From positions 1 through 58,190 of the forward strand of contig VGMU01000012.1 of the NCBI GenBank assembly GCA_016866385.1: a DNA stretch of 58,190 nucleotides, written 5' to 3'. This DNA comes from Bacteroidota bacterium. GTDB lineage: Bacteria > Bacteroidota > Bacteroidia > Cytophagales > Cyclobacteriaceae. A program made the position numbers and the translations under genes. Below are positions 34,517 through 42,272 of the stretch, in pieces. Within the stretch, counting starts at the first letter, position 1, and each line of letters begins with the position of its first letter. The notes under the pieces were generated by a model. The model made no database searches. It was not told the origin of the DNA and saw nothing but the letters and a program-made list of their open reading frames with translations.

Positions 34517-34537
34517 TTCATAGTAGTGAAAAATAAA

Positions 34538-34563
34538 AAAACAGCAGGGGGTCCTGCTGTTTT
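34538..34563 (+). terminator. rho-independent terminator after rodA
   Basis: Perfect 11-bp stem AAAACAGCAGG (34538-34548) and CCTGCTGTTTT (34553-34563) with a four-base loop. It closes the mreB-rodA operon; being symmetric it may also serve the converging gene at 34587. Confidence 0.9.
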
Positions 34564-34586
34564 GCTTTGGATAGTAGGGATTCCTC

Positions 34587-35687
34587 TTATTCCAAAAACT
34601 TTCTAAATATTTGTTGCATAAATTCTTTTACCTCTTCGGAATCAACATCCCAATTTAACTCCAACACAAACCTGGAATTAATTAAATCCACCGCCTCATC
34701 AAAAGAGTTTACTTCATCTACCGACTTGAGAGCATGTCTAAGGAGATCTGCATTTCCATCAAATAATTCTTTGGTAAACATAAATCGCTGATTTAAAGCG
34801 AGGCTTTCCGACAGCTCTCCCAAAATGCCTTTCATCCCCTTGTAGGACTCGTTGGAAAATACATTCTTCAAATGAGCAGCATCCAGAAGTTTTCCGCTTG
34901 AGGGGATTCCTTTTTCTTCTTGAGCCACTGCCAAAGGGCTGGGGTCTGGTTCTATAGTCATTTCCTCCTCCATAAAAAGCTCTTCTTCCTCTTCTGCCGA
35001 GGGATATTGCTCTTCTCCTACTTCCGGTTCTGCTATCACTTCTTGGGGATCAGGGGCAGCAAAAGAAGTCCCCAAATACGCCCCTAGATCAAAAGACAAC
35101 TCCTCTGCTAGGCTCTCAAGCAATACTTTAGACTCGTCTACCGCTTGGGGATTTACTTCCACGAAAGTCGAAAGCGCTCGTACATAACTTTCCAAATCGT
35201 GGCCAAGGCCAGTTTTATCAATTAAGGAGGAAATTAGAGTCTCATTCCACTTGTAGTATTTTTTATTTTCCTTTAAAAAATCATTCATCTTCCCCGCGGG
35301 AGCCTTCTGTAGTTCGTGTTGAAAAAAATTCACCGGATCAGTAGCCACTTGGATGGAATGTATCACTGCCTCTTCGAGGATAGGGGCTAGATAGTTCCTT
35401 TCCATTTTGATTCTCCGGGAAAGGACATTCATAAACTGGGTCAAGGCCTCGTGCACGGCAATATCTCGATAGTCAAAAAATGGACTGCTTTTGAGTTTGC
35501 CAAGTTCCTCTTGCCACAACTCAAATAGCCTTTTGATGATAAATAGATTGACTTGAAGACTTGGGGTAAGCTGTACGATGTCTTGTCCAGTGATAAATTG
35601 CCTATTGGCAAAAAATCGATCACAGACTTTTAGAGCAAACTCTTCTGCGTATTTTTTTAAATAATTGCTGTTAATTTGAGTTGTCAT
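34587..35687 (-). CDS. conserved hypothetical protein with acidic linker
   Basis: A 366-residue soluble protein of unknown function. Residues 1-220 are largely helical (CDRFFANRQFITGQDIVQLT; FELWQEELGKLKSSPFFDYR). Residues about 225-270 are a strongly acidic Glu/Pro-rich linker. The C-terminal 90 residues (LALNQRFMFTKELFDGNADL... and VDLINSRFVLELNWDVDSEE) look like a small domain I recall seeing at the C-terminus of many uncharacterised Bacteroidota proteins; this is recollection, not a search. It is divergent from the ferredoxin gene with only 27 bases between start codons and converges on rodA. Confidence 0.7.
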   Translation of the reverse strand: MTTQINSNYLKKYAEEFALKVCDRFFANRQFITGQDIVQLTPSLQVNLFIIKRLFELWQEELGKLKSSPFFDYRDIAVHEALTQFMNVLSRRIKMERNYLAPILEEAVIHSIQVATDPVNFFQHELQKAPAGKMNDFLKENKKYYKWNETLISSLIDKTGLGHDLESYVRALSTFVEVNPQAVDESKVLLESLAEELSFDLGAYLGTSFAAPDPQEVIAEPEVGEEQYPSAEEEEELFMEEEMTIEPDPSPLAVAQEEKGIPSSGKLLDAAHLKNVFSNESYKGMKGILGELSESLALNQRFMFTKELFDGNADLLRHALKSVDEVNSFDEAVDLINSRFVLELNWDVDSEEVKEFMQQIFRKFLE

Positions 35688-35714
35688 GTAGAAGCATTTC
35701 TTTCAAAAACGAAC

Positions 35715-36047
35715 ATGGGGAAAATTCAACTTTGCATTCAAAATCTTGCCAATCGAGTTATCGAATCGGAAGACCCTGCTCGTAAAGTTATTGAATTAAT
35801 TCATGAAAATGGAATAGATTGGATGCATGCCTGTGGTAAAAAAGGGAGATGCACCACCTGTAAAATGAGTATCTTAGCTGGCCAAGAAAATTTGAGCCCA
35901 GAAAGTGAAAGAGAAAAAGCTTTTAAGGCCCAGCAGCGTCTTTTACCACACGAACGATTGGCTTGCCAAGCCCAGCTTCTACAAGGAACCTTGGTCGTTT
36001 GCGTGGCTGAGCAAAACAAATTTCCTCACCTGAGCTACACGGATTAA
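35715..36047 (+). CDS. 2Fe-2S ferredoxin (plant-type fold)
   Basis: 110 residues from the ATG at 35715; a longer in-frame start at 35676 lies inside the divergent gene and is rejected. Cluster ligands follow the C-x5-C-x2-C...C pattern: Cys40, Cys46, Cys49 ([16 protein letters not shown]) and Cys84 (ERLACQAQ). It is a soluble electron carrier; the partner is unknown. thymidine kinase starts 2 bases after the stop, so the two genes are probably cotranscribed with recO. Confidence 0.9.
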   Translation: MGKIQLCIQNLANRVIESEDPARKVIELIHENGIDWMHACGKKGRCTTCKMSILAGQENLSPESEREKAFKAQQRLLPHERLACQAQLLQGTLVVCVAEQNKFPHLSYTD

Positions 36048-36049
36048 GT

Positions 36050-36640
36050 ATGTTTATTGAACCTTCACCTAGGCTAGGAACCCATTCGGAAAAAAAGGGA
36101 CAGATCGAAGTCATCTGCGGATCTATGTTTTCAGGAAAAACAGAGGAATTGATTCGTAGACTCACTCGTGCCAGGTTGGCCAAGCAGGTAGTAGAAATAT
36201 TTAAGCCTTCCATAGATACCCGATATCACGACAGCTTTGTGGTTTCACACAACGACACAAGTATTCGCTCTACCCCAGTACATTTTGCAGAAGACATTTT
36301 ACTTCTAAGTGGAACCTGCGATGTAGTAGGCATAGATGAGGCCCAATTTTTTGACGAAGAGATCGTGAGGGTAGTTCAGGTTTTAGCCAACCAAGGTAAA
36401 AGGGTCATTTTGGCTGGGCTGGATATGGATTTTGAAGGAAAACCTTTCGATCCCATTCCCAAACTCATGGCCGTGGCCGAATACGTCACCAAAGTGCATG
36501 CCATTTGCATGAAATGTGGGGATTTGGCCGCCTTTTCCCTGAGACTCACTTCCTCTAAGGAAAAAGTAATTTTAGGTGAAAAAGAAAGTTACGAAGCCCG
36601 GTGTAGAAAGTGTTTTCTTGAGGATCATTTCCAAGTTTAG
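36050..36640 (+). CDS. tdk: thymidine kinase (type II)
   Basis: Phosphorylates thymidine with ATP in the pyrimidine salvage pathway. 196 residues. Walker A is GSMFSGKT at 24-31; [15 protein letters not shown] carries the Walker B Asp and the catalytic Glu; the zinc site is built from CMKCG and CRKCF; the substrate loop is KESYEARC. An N-terminal extension of about 15 residues ([16 protein letters not shown]) precedes the core, usual in this phylum. recO follows 5 bases later. Confidence 0.96.
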   Translation: MFIEPSPRLGTHSEKKGQIEVICGSMFSGKTEELIRRLTRARLAKQVVEIFKPSIDTRYHDSFVVSHNDTSIRSTPVHFAEDILLLSGTCDVVGIDEAQFFDEEIVRVVQVLANQGKRVILAGLDMDFEGKPFDPIPKLMAVAEYVTKVHAICMKCGDLAAFSLRLTSSKEKVILGEKESYEARCRKCFLEDHFQV

Positions 36641-36645
36641 GCACC

Positions 36646-37332
36646 ATGCTTAGAAAAACCCAAGGTATCGTTCTTAGCTATATAAAATACAAGGATAGCA
36701 GTATCATTGTCAGAATTTTTACCCGAGAATTAGGCTTAAAAGGATATGTGGTCCATGGGGCAAGAAGTGGAGGAAAAGCAAGTAAAATAGCCTTATTTCA
36801 ACCGCTGACCTTGTTAGATTTGGTGGTATATGAAAAAGAAGCCAGGGGATTGCAACGCATTTCCGAGGCAAAAATTTATAGCCCGCAACGACGTATTCCT
36901 TTCGATATGCATTGCACCAGCATTGCCCTATTTGTAACCGAACTCATTTCCCGAAGTATGGTGGATGGGTATCACAACGAGGAATTGTTTGATTTTTTGG
37001 AACAAAGCATCCTGACCCTAGATCATCCCGAATGTACCTTAATCCATTTTCCCATCGTTTTTTTATTGGAAAATGCCAAGCATTTAGGCTTTGCCCCCGA
37101 TGAGGCCAAAGGATTCTTGGAAGAAAGTATCCATCATCCTTTTGAAAAAGAAGAAATTGAACCTGTCCTAGTGTATATAGAGGAATTGCTTCGTACAGGG
37201 TTTCATGCTTCTGCTTCCCTTCCTCTTTTTCTTCGTAGAAAACTCTTAGATCATTTGGTAGCATTTCATTCCCAGCACTTGGATTTAGGTAGCCCTCTCA
37301 AATCCCTTCCCATACTCCGTCAATTGGCTTAA
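36646..37332 (+). CDS. recO: DNA repair protein RecO
   Basis: Mediator of the RecFOR pathway that anneals DNA and loads RecA on SSB-coated DNA. 228 residues. The N-terminal OB fold is recognisable (LRKTQGIVLSYIKYKDSSII; RIFTRELGLKGYVVHGARSG; LFQPLTLLDLVVYEKEARGL), followed by a helical domain. There is no zinc-finger Cys cluster, as in many Bacteroidota RecO. It is the third gene of a ferredoxin-tdk-recO run. Confidence 0.92.
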   Translation: MLRKTQGIVLSYIKYKDSSIIVRIFTRELGLKGYVVHGARSGGKASKIALFQPLTLLDLVVYEKEARGLQRISEAKIYSPQRRIPFDMHCTSIALFVTELISRSMVDGYHNEELFDFLEQSILTLDHPECTLIHFPIVFLLENAKHLGFAPDEAKGFLEESIHHPFEKEEIEPVLVYIEELLRTGFHASASLPLFLRRKLLDHLVAFHSQHLDLGSPLKSLPILRQLA

Positions 37333-37529
37333 AAAGCCTATATTTTAAAAAATACTCGGAAAAGAAAAATTTGGTTTATCCAACTGCAAGGTGTAATATT
37401 GTACCCAATACGTGAATAAGGCATTCAGCCAACCTTGGCTTGAGCTTTTCCTGCAGACCATTTTTGTTCAGAAAATTATTCACGACCCCATCAACAGATT
37501 TTACTTTCCTATTTATTTCATCCCTCTTT

Positions 37530-39317
37530 ATGTACAACATAGAAGAACTCAGAATCAGACTTTTATCTGAATTAAAAGAGATTGCTGAGGAACTTGGAGT
37601 AAAAAACTCCAAAACCCTTAAAAAAGATGAGCTGGTATATGCGATTCTAGATCAACAAGCCATATTACCCGAGCAAGCTCTCCCTAAGAAAAAACCCTCT
37701 GTGGTTGAAAACCAACTTTTTAATCAGGAGAATTCAGAAAACCAGGCCTCCTCAGCTTCCGCTGCTTCGGAAGTACCTGAATACAAGCCCAAATTTAGGA
37801 GGCAGAATGTGACAGAATTGCCTGATTCCCCATCCGTGCAGGAAACAGAAATTTCGAATCCTTCCTCAGAGAATGAAGCTCCCAAACCTTATGTAAAGCC
37901 TGCGAAAGAGTTTATCCCCAAAGGAGAAAGAAAACATGCTAACTCGTTCTCTGAAAAATCCAAAGGATTTAAACCTAGAAGGAGGGTCTTTGAAGATCAA
38001 GCTCCCCAAGCCTTGCCTCAGGAAGAATATACCGAGTATACAGTAGCTTATTCTCAAGAACCAAGTCCAGCTCCAAGAGCAGAAGGGGAAACTGAACTCC
38101 CTAGAAGGACCAATTTCAAAACCCAGGAAGAAATTCAAATCCCTGCAGCAGAAATTATCCCAGGTAATGGTAGAAAAAAACCATTTGTAAGTCCTAGGGA
38201 ATTTGATGGGGTGATTGAAAACGAAGGGGTATTAGAAATTATGCAAGACGGATACGCATTCTTGAGATCCTTAGACTACAATTACCTGGCTTCACCCGAC
38301 GATATTTATGTGTCCTCTAGTCAAATCAAGCATTTTGGATTGAAGACTGGGGACCATATCAAAGGATCTATTCGTCCCCCAAAAGAAGGAGAAAAGTACT
38401 TTGCTTTATTAAAAATTGCGACGGTAAACGGAAAAACTACGGACGAAATCAGGGACAGGGTACCTTTTGAATACCTCACTCCTCTTTTCCCTGAAGAGCG
38501 CCTCAATCTTTCTACCAAACCGGATGGGTATTCTACCCGAATCCTAGATTTGTTTGCCCCCATTGGAAAAGGACAACGGGGCATGATCGTGGCCCAGCCT
38601 AAAACGGGTAAGACAGTACTCCTTCAACAAATTGCAAATGCCATTACTCAAAATCATCCTGAGGTTCATTTGATGATTTTGTTGATAGACGAACGTCCAG
38701 AAGAAGTCACCGACATGGCACGCTCTGTAAAAGCAGAGGTAATTTCTTCAACCTTTGACGAACAAGCAGAACGGCATGTGAAAGTGGCCAATATTGTGTT
38801 AGAAAAAGCCAAAAGGATGGTAGAGGTAGGTCATGACGTGGTGATTTTGCTTGACTCCATTACTCGATTGGCAAGAGCTCACAATACGGTAGTTCCTAGT
38901 TCAGGAAAAATTCTTTCCGGTGGTGTGGATGCCAATGCCTTGCACAAACCCAAGCGGTTTTTTGGTGCAGCAAGAAACGTTGAAAATGGGGGTTCGCTTA
39001 CCATCATTGCCACTGCTTTGGTGGAAACCGGTTCTAAAATGGATGAGGTTATCTTCGAAGAATTTAAGGGCACTGGAAATATGGAATTGGCTTTGGACCG
39101 TAAATTGGCCAATAGAAGAATTTATCCTGCCATAGACGTGCTAAGCTCCGGTACCCGTAGGGAAGACTTGCTTATGGACAAAGAGGAAATGCAACGCGTC
39201 TGGATATTGCGTAAACTCATGAGTGACATGACCTCCCAAGAATCCATGGAGTTCTTACTTCAACGTATGAAAGGCACTCGAGACAATGCTGAATTCTTAA
39301 TCAGCATGAACGGATAA
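37530..39317 (+). CDS. rho: transcription termination factor Rho
   Basis: Hexameric RNA helicase that ends transcription of untranslated RNA. 595 residues from the ATG at 37530 ([20 protein letters not shown]), the typical Rho_N start; the frame is open upstream to 37440 but that part looks non-coding. A Rho_N helix-extension (1-45) is followed by a 180-residue low-complexity insertion, an OB-fold RNA-binding domain ([20 protein letters not shown]) and the ATPase core with Walker [15 protein letters not shown] and [16 protein letters not shown]. The Q/R loop region and C-terminal LMSDM...MEFLLQRM are intact. A terminator follows. Confidence 0.97.
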   Translation: MYNIEELRIRLLSELKEIAEELGVKNSKTLKKDELVYAILDQQAILPEQALPKKKPSVVENQLFNQENSENQASSASAASEVPEYKPKFRRQNVTELPDSPSVQETEISNPSSENEAPKPYVKPAKEFIPKGERKHANSFSEKSKGFKPRRRVFEDQAPQALPQEEYTEYTVAYSQEPSPAPRAEGETELPRRTNFKTQEEIQIPAAEIIPGNGRKKPFVSPREFDGVIENEGVLEIMQDGYAFLRSLDYNYLASPDDIYVSSSQIKHFGLKTGDHIKGSIRPPKEGEKYFALLKIATVNGKTTDEIRDRVPFEYLTPLFPEERLNLSTKPDGYSTRILDLFAPIGKGQRGMIVAQPKTGKTVLLQQIANAITQNHPEVHLMILLIDERPEEVTDMARSVKAEVISSTFDEQAERHVKVANIVLEKAKRMVEVGHDVVILLDSITRLARAHNTVVPSSGKILSGGVDANALHKPKRFFGAARNVENGGSLTIIATALVETGSKMDEVIFEEFKGTGNMELALDRKLANRRIYPAIDVLSSGTRREDLLMDKEEMQRVWILRKLMSDMTSQESMEFLLQRMKGTRDNAEFLISMNG

Positions 39318-39342
39318 ATGCCTCTGTAACTCCTATACAATA

Positions 39343-39371
39343 AAAAAAGCAGCTACTTGAGCTGCTTTTTT
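39343..39371. terminator. bidirectional rho-independent terminator (rho gene and tRNA-like RNA 1)
   Basis: Perfect 12-bp stem AAAAAAGCAGCT (39343-39354) and AGCTGCTTTTTT (39360-39371) with a five-base loop. It is 25 bases after the rho stop and only 3 bases beyond the 3' end of the minus-strand tRNA-like RNA, as expected for a tRNA-type transcript. Confidence 0.92.
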
Positions 39372-39373
39372 GC

Positions 39374-39513
39374 TGTAGGAGAAGGATTCGAACCTCCACG
39401 TGGCGGTTAGGTTTCCTTCACATAGAAGAAAACTTTATCCCGTACCGGTCATTACAACCAGATCCCCCACCCCCGAGACAGGAGGGCTTGTCTGCCAATT
39501 TCAACATCCTACA
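39374..39513 (-). ncRNA. tRNA-like RNA 1, about 140 nt, non-canonical middle
   Basis: Read on the minus strand the ends form a perfect 7-bp acceptor-type stem, TGTAGGA (39513-39507) with TCCTACA (39380-39374). Adjoining it is a canonical T-arm: GGAGG (39397-39393), loop TTCGAAT, CCTTC (39385-39381). After the acceptor come TG, a 3-bp D-like stem TTG/CAA enclosing a GG-containing loop (39504-39488), then CCCTC/GGGGG with a 7-base loop whose middle is GTC (39486-39470). Instead of a normal variable loop, about 70 bases follow with two hairpins, CTGGT/ACCGG (39461-39445) and a 9-bp stem at 39433-39411. No CCA is encoded. It is far longer than any normal tRNA (73-95 nt). It could be a specialised tRNA-like RNA, an intron-bearing tRNA, or a decaying one. 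Confidence 0.7.
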
Positions 39514-39597
39514 AGTTGTATACGTTTTGAAAGTCTAGGAGTAACTAAAATTCTATTTCTACCCTTTCTTTTCTTTTGTCCTTGTGACTAATATTTT

Positions 39598-39630
39598 CAA
39601 ATATATAAAAAAAGAAGAATAGGTTACAAA
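39598..39630 (-). promoter_or_regulatory. putative promoter of tRNA-like RNA 1
   Basis: On the minus strand TTTG (39630-39627) is followed after 21 bases by TATATTTG (39605-39598), matching the Bacteroidota -33/-7 pattern TTTG/TAnnTTTG with acceptable spacing. Transcription would begin about 75-80 bases before the acceptor stem. Confidence 0.5.
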
Positions 39631-39822
39631 TTTTACAACTTTTTTCCATATTATTTACATTATTATTATTATTTAGCTGTTTTTATTGCATTTTAACTAA
39701 TTCAATGTGCAATAAGTAGGAGGACTATTGCTCAATTTTCAATCCCAAGGTTCGTGCTAAGGAAGCGGACGACAGAAAAATTAGGAAGCGATGAGGGGAA
39801 GGGAGTGGGTAGTAGACATAAA

Positions 39823-39850
39823 AAAACCATGAAAAAAATTTCATGGTTTT
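39823..39850 (-). terminator. rho-independent terminator of tRNA-like RNA 2
   Basis: Perfect 12-bp stem AAAACCATGAAA (39823-39834) and TTTCATGGTTTT (39839-39850) with a four-base loop; a T-run follows on the minus strand. It is 31 bases past the 3' end of the RNA. Confidence 0.85.
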
Positions 39851-39881
39851 AGTCAATTAACAATAAACCCAAAATAACCTG

Positions 39882-40001
39882 TTGCAAGCGAAGGAGTCGA
39901 ACCTTCAAAACCTCCAATATAGACCAAGGTCTAATAAATTACGTTTTCGCCTGTTGCTGTACCTGCTATCAAGTACTCTATTCCAACGATCACCCTTGCA
40001 A
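39882..40001 (-). ncRNA. tRNA-like RNA 2, about 120 nt, non-canonical middle
   Basis: The ends form a perfect 7-bp stem, TTGCAAG (40001-39995) with CTTGCAA (39888-39882). The T-arm is perfect: GAAGG (39906-39902), loop TTCGACT, CCTTC (39894-39890), with one extra G (39889) before the acceptor strand. No normal D-stem is seen, though a TTGG motif lies where the D-loop should be. The middle folds as a 6-bp hairpin GTACTT/AGGTAC with a six-base loop (39976-39959), which has no standard 7-base anticodon loop, then a long arm in which AAAAC (39947-39943) pairs with GTTTT (39911-39907) and encloses a TAGAC-CTTG-GTCTA hairpin (39933-39920). No CCA is encoded. It shares architecture but little sequence with RNA 1. 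Confidence 0.68.
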
Positions 40002-40030
40002 AACCCGAAATACCGGTAGAATTACATTTG

Positions 40031-40038
40031 CAAATATA
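40031..40038 (-). promoter_or_regulatory. putative -7 promoter element of tRNA-like RNA 2
   Basis: TATATTTG on the minus strand, identical to the box before RNA 1, ending 30 bases before the acceptor stem. A correctly spaced -33 TTG is not evident in the A/T-rich upstream sequence. Confidence 0.42.
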
Positions 40039-40266
40039 ACACCAATTAGGATTTAAATTAAATGAATTTCAATGATTTATTAAAAAATTTACATTATTTT
40101 TAATGAAATCGTTTGAATTATAAATTATTTTTAAATTTTTCCTCTTTCCTGGTAAGTTGGTAATCAAGTTTACAATGACTTTGGGGAACTAACCAAATCA
40201 TGCTTTAAGACATCTTGCCTTACCGACCTCCCATTATCCAAGCTAGGTCAAAAAATAGGAGCTTTA

Positions 40267-41301
40267 CTAGATGGTTTGGACGTATTTTTCCCAGGCCTGA
40301 AGAACTGAATCAAAATCTGTTGGCAAGGGCACTTCGAAATACAGGTTTTCCTTGGAAATAGGATGGATAAAACCTAAACTTTTGGCATGCAAAGCCTGCC
40401 TAGGTAGCTTTTCAAAACAAGTCTGAACAAAATTTTTATAGGCAGAAAATTGAGTTCCTTTTCGAATTTTATTGCCGCCGTAGGCCGCATCATTAAACAA
40501 AGGAAATCCCAAATACTTAAAATGCGCACGGATCTGATGGGTCCGGCCCGTTTCCAAGGTACATTCTACTAAAGTTACGTACCTAAGCCGGCGAATAACT
40601 TTCCAATGGGTAACGGCATGCTTCCCTTGATTACCCTCCGGAAAAACATCCATGATTTTTCTATCCTGCGCACTCCTACCCACATGCCCTATAATGGTGC
40701 CCGAATTCGCCTCTGGTTCTCCCCATACCAGGGCCAAGTAGGTCCTTTGAATGGTATGATGAAAGAATTGTGCCGCCAAGGGAGCCATGGTTTCTTCCGT
40801 TTTAGCGATCACCAAGATCCCAGAAGTATCCTTATCGATACGATGCACCAATCCGGGCCTTCCTACATTGCCCGATAACTCAGGCAAGTGCTGAAAATGA
40901 TATACCAAAGCATTGACCAAGGTACCAGTCCAGTTTCCATGGGCAGGGTGCACCACCATCCCAGCTGGCTTATTGACTACCAACAAATCCTTGTCTTCAT
41001 AAATAATATCCAAAGGAATATTTTCTGGAATGACCTCCGTGTCACGTGGAGGCTTTTCGAGATAAACCCGAATATCATCTCCTGCCTTGATTCGGTAATT
41101 GGACTTAATGGGATTGCCATGAACCAAAATTCTTCCAGAATCAATCGCTTGCTGCACCTTGTTGCGGGTCGCATGGGCGATCTTCTCGGTCAAAAATTTA
41201 TCGATGCGAATTGGAGACTGCCCTTTGTCCACCAAGATACGATGGTGCTCGTACAGGTCTACTTCTTCTTCGTCAAAGTCCTCTTCCAAGTGCTGGCTCA
41301 T
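40267..41301 (-). CDS. rluD: 23S rRNA pseudouridine synthase, RluD family
   Basis: Isomerises uridines in 23S rRNA. 344 residues. An N-terminal S4 domain (IRIDKFLTEKIAHATRNKVQ, about 33-95) precedes the catalytic domain with HRIDKDTSGILVIAKT (about 150-165), whose Asp is the nucleophile, and the closing LETGRTHQIRAHFKYLGFPL motif. The N-terminal acidic tail (LEEDFDEEEVDLYEHH) is typical for the phylum. The start ATG at 41301 is 47 bases from the divergent PLP-enzyme gene. It lies upstream of the tRNA-like RNAs on the same strand. Confidence 0.94.
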   Translation of the reverse strand: MSQHLEEDFDEEEVDLYEHHRILVDKGQSPIRIDKFLTEKIAHATRNKVQQAIDSGRILVHGNPIKSNYRIKAGDDIRVYLEKPPRDTEVIPENIPLDIIYEDKDLLVVNKPAGMVVHPAHGNWTGTLVNALVYHFQHLPELSGNVGRPGLVHRIDKDTSGILVIAKTEETMAPLAAQFFHHTIQRTYLALVWGEPEANSGTIIGHVGRSAQDRKIMDVFPEGNQGKHAVTHWKVIRRLRYVTLVECTLETGRTHQIRAHFKYLGFPLFNDAAYGGNKIRKGTQFSAYKNFVQTCFEKLPRQALHAKSLGFIHPISKENLYFEVPLPTDFDSVLQAWEKYVQTI

Positions 41302-41348
41302 GGTACAAAAATAGAAGGATGTCCCGTAACTTTGGAGAAATAGTTTTT

Positions 41349-42272
41349 ATGCTTCACGCAAGTCCCTATCCTACAAGCCCATTGAGTCATCCCTTGCTCC
41401 AGGAAATGGGAGTAGAGCTAGAAGTAGCAAGACTAGACAAAATTCATCCAAGGGTATCGGGCAACAAGTTCTTCAAGTTGCGCTACAACTTACTGGAAGC
41501 TAAAAAAAAACATCATACCCAGGTGCTCACCTTTGGAGGTGCTTATTCCAACCATATTTACGCTACAGCGTTTGCGGCCAAAGAAATGGGATTAACACCC
41601 ATTGGCATCATTCGAGGCGAGGAGGAGGATGTCAACAATCCCACTTTAGAGGAAGCTCGAGCTGCCGGAATGACCCTTTTTGGAGTCTCCCGAGAAAAAT
41701 ACAAGCAGAAGTCTTCCCCTGAATTCCTAGAAGCCCTAAGCTCTAAATTTGGTTCGTTTTACCTTATCCCTGAAGGAGGCACCAATGATTTGGCTGTACA
41801 GGGAACTAGTGAAATGTTGACTCCTTCACATCAAAAATTTTCACACCTCTGTACACCTGTAGGGACTGGAGGCACCCTAGCAGGGCTTGCCAGTACTCTT
41901 GCACCACATCAATCCCTCCTGGGATTTTCTGCTTTAAAAGGAGAAGGAATAAAAATGGAGGTGGAGGAACTGATGAATAATTTCCGCCTAAGCTCTGCAG
42001 GAAAATGGCAAGTCCTTACCCAATACCATCATGGAGGTTATGCCAAATGGACCGAAGCATTGATTTCCTTTATTCATTGGTTTTGGGATGAATTTAACAT
42101 TCCCTTGGATCCCATTTATACTGGGAAAATGGCATTTGGGTGCTGGGATTTGATCCAAAAAAAATTCTTTCCTCCGGGTTCAAAAATCCTCATGTTTCAC
42201 ACGGGAGGCCTTCAGGGAAACATAGGATTTACTACTAGAACGGGAATACGTTTACCTACTCTTTCAGTGTAA
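41349..42272 (+). CDS. 1-aminocyclopropane-1-carboxylate deaminase / D-cysteine desulfhydrase family
   Basis: A PLP-dependent fold-type II enzyme of 307 residues from the ATG at 41349 (longer frames lie inside rluD). The PLP Lys is K40 in VSGNKFFKLRYNL, followed by LTFGGAYSNHIYATAFAAKE and the glycine loop TPVGTGGTLAGLAS, which holds the cofactor phosphate. The family deaminates ACC or D-amino acids (for example D-cysteine) to a keto acid and ammonia; which substrate applies here is not clear. Its 3' end overlaps the converging AlbA_2 gene by 17 bases. Confidence 0.87.
   Translation: MLHASPYPTSPLSHPLLQEMGVELEVARLDKIHPRVSGNKFFKLRYNLLEAKKKHHTQVLTFGGAYSNHIYATAFAAKEMGLTPIGIIRGEEEDVNNPTLEEARAAGMTLFGVSREKYKQKSSPEFLEALSSKFGSFYLIPEGGTNDLAVQGTSEMLTPSHQKFSHLCTPVGTGGTLAGLASTLAPHQSLLGFSALKGEGIKMEVEELMNNFRLSSAGKWQVLTQYHHGGYAKWTEALISFIHWFWDEFNIPLDPIYTGKMAFGCWDLIQKKFFPPGSKILMFHTGGLQGNIGFTTRTGIRLPTLSV

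Larger units (their letters stand above)
39318..40266. other. 949-base protein-free interval between rho and rluD
   Basis: No convincing protein gene. It holds, on the minus strand, two tRNA-like RNAs (39374-39513, 39882-40001), each with a TATATTTG box upstream and a hairpin terminator downstream. Between them (39606-39820) is A/T-rich sequence with an ATT microsatellite near 39656-39676 and a purine-rich stretch near 39765-39815, without recognised function. 40039-40266 is very A/T rich to 40140 and otherwise featureless. Confidence 0.7.

Noticed and set aside
37440..37529. 30-residue N-terminal extension of Rho
   Set aside because: It lacks a family match, whereas the ATG at 37530 begins exactly at the Rho_N helix.
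39374..39513. Ordinary tRNA-Leu or tRNA-Asp gene
   Set aside because: Acceptor and T-arm fit, but 140 nt and the extra hairpins cannot be fitted to a canonical type I or II cloverleaf.
39514..39822. A/T-rich stretch with an ATT microsatellite as a possible replication origin or attachment site
   Set aside because: No DnaA-box cluster, no direct repeats flanking the tRNA-like genes and no integrase in the window.
41306..41313. TATTTTTG box before rluD
   Set aside because: Only 5 bases from the start codon, which would put the transcription start inside the gene.
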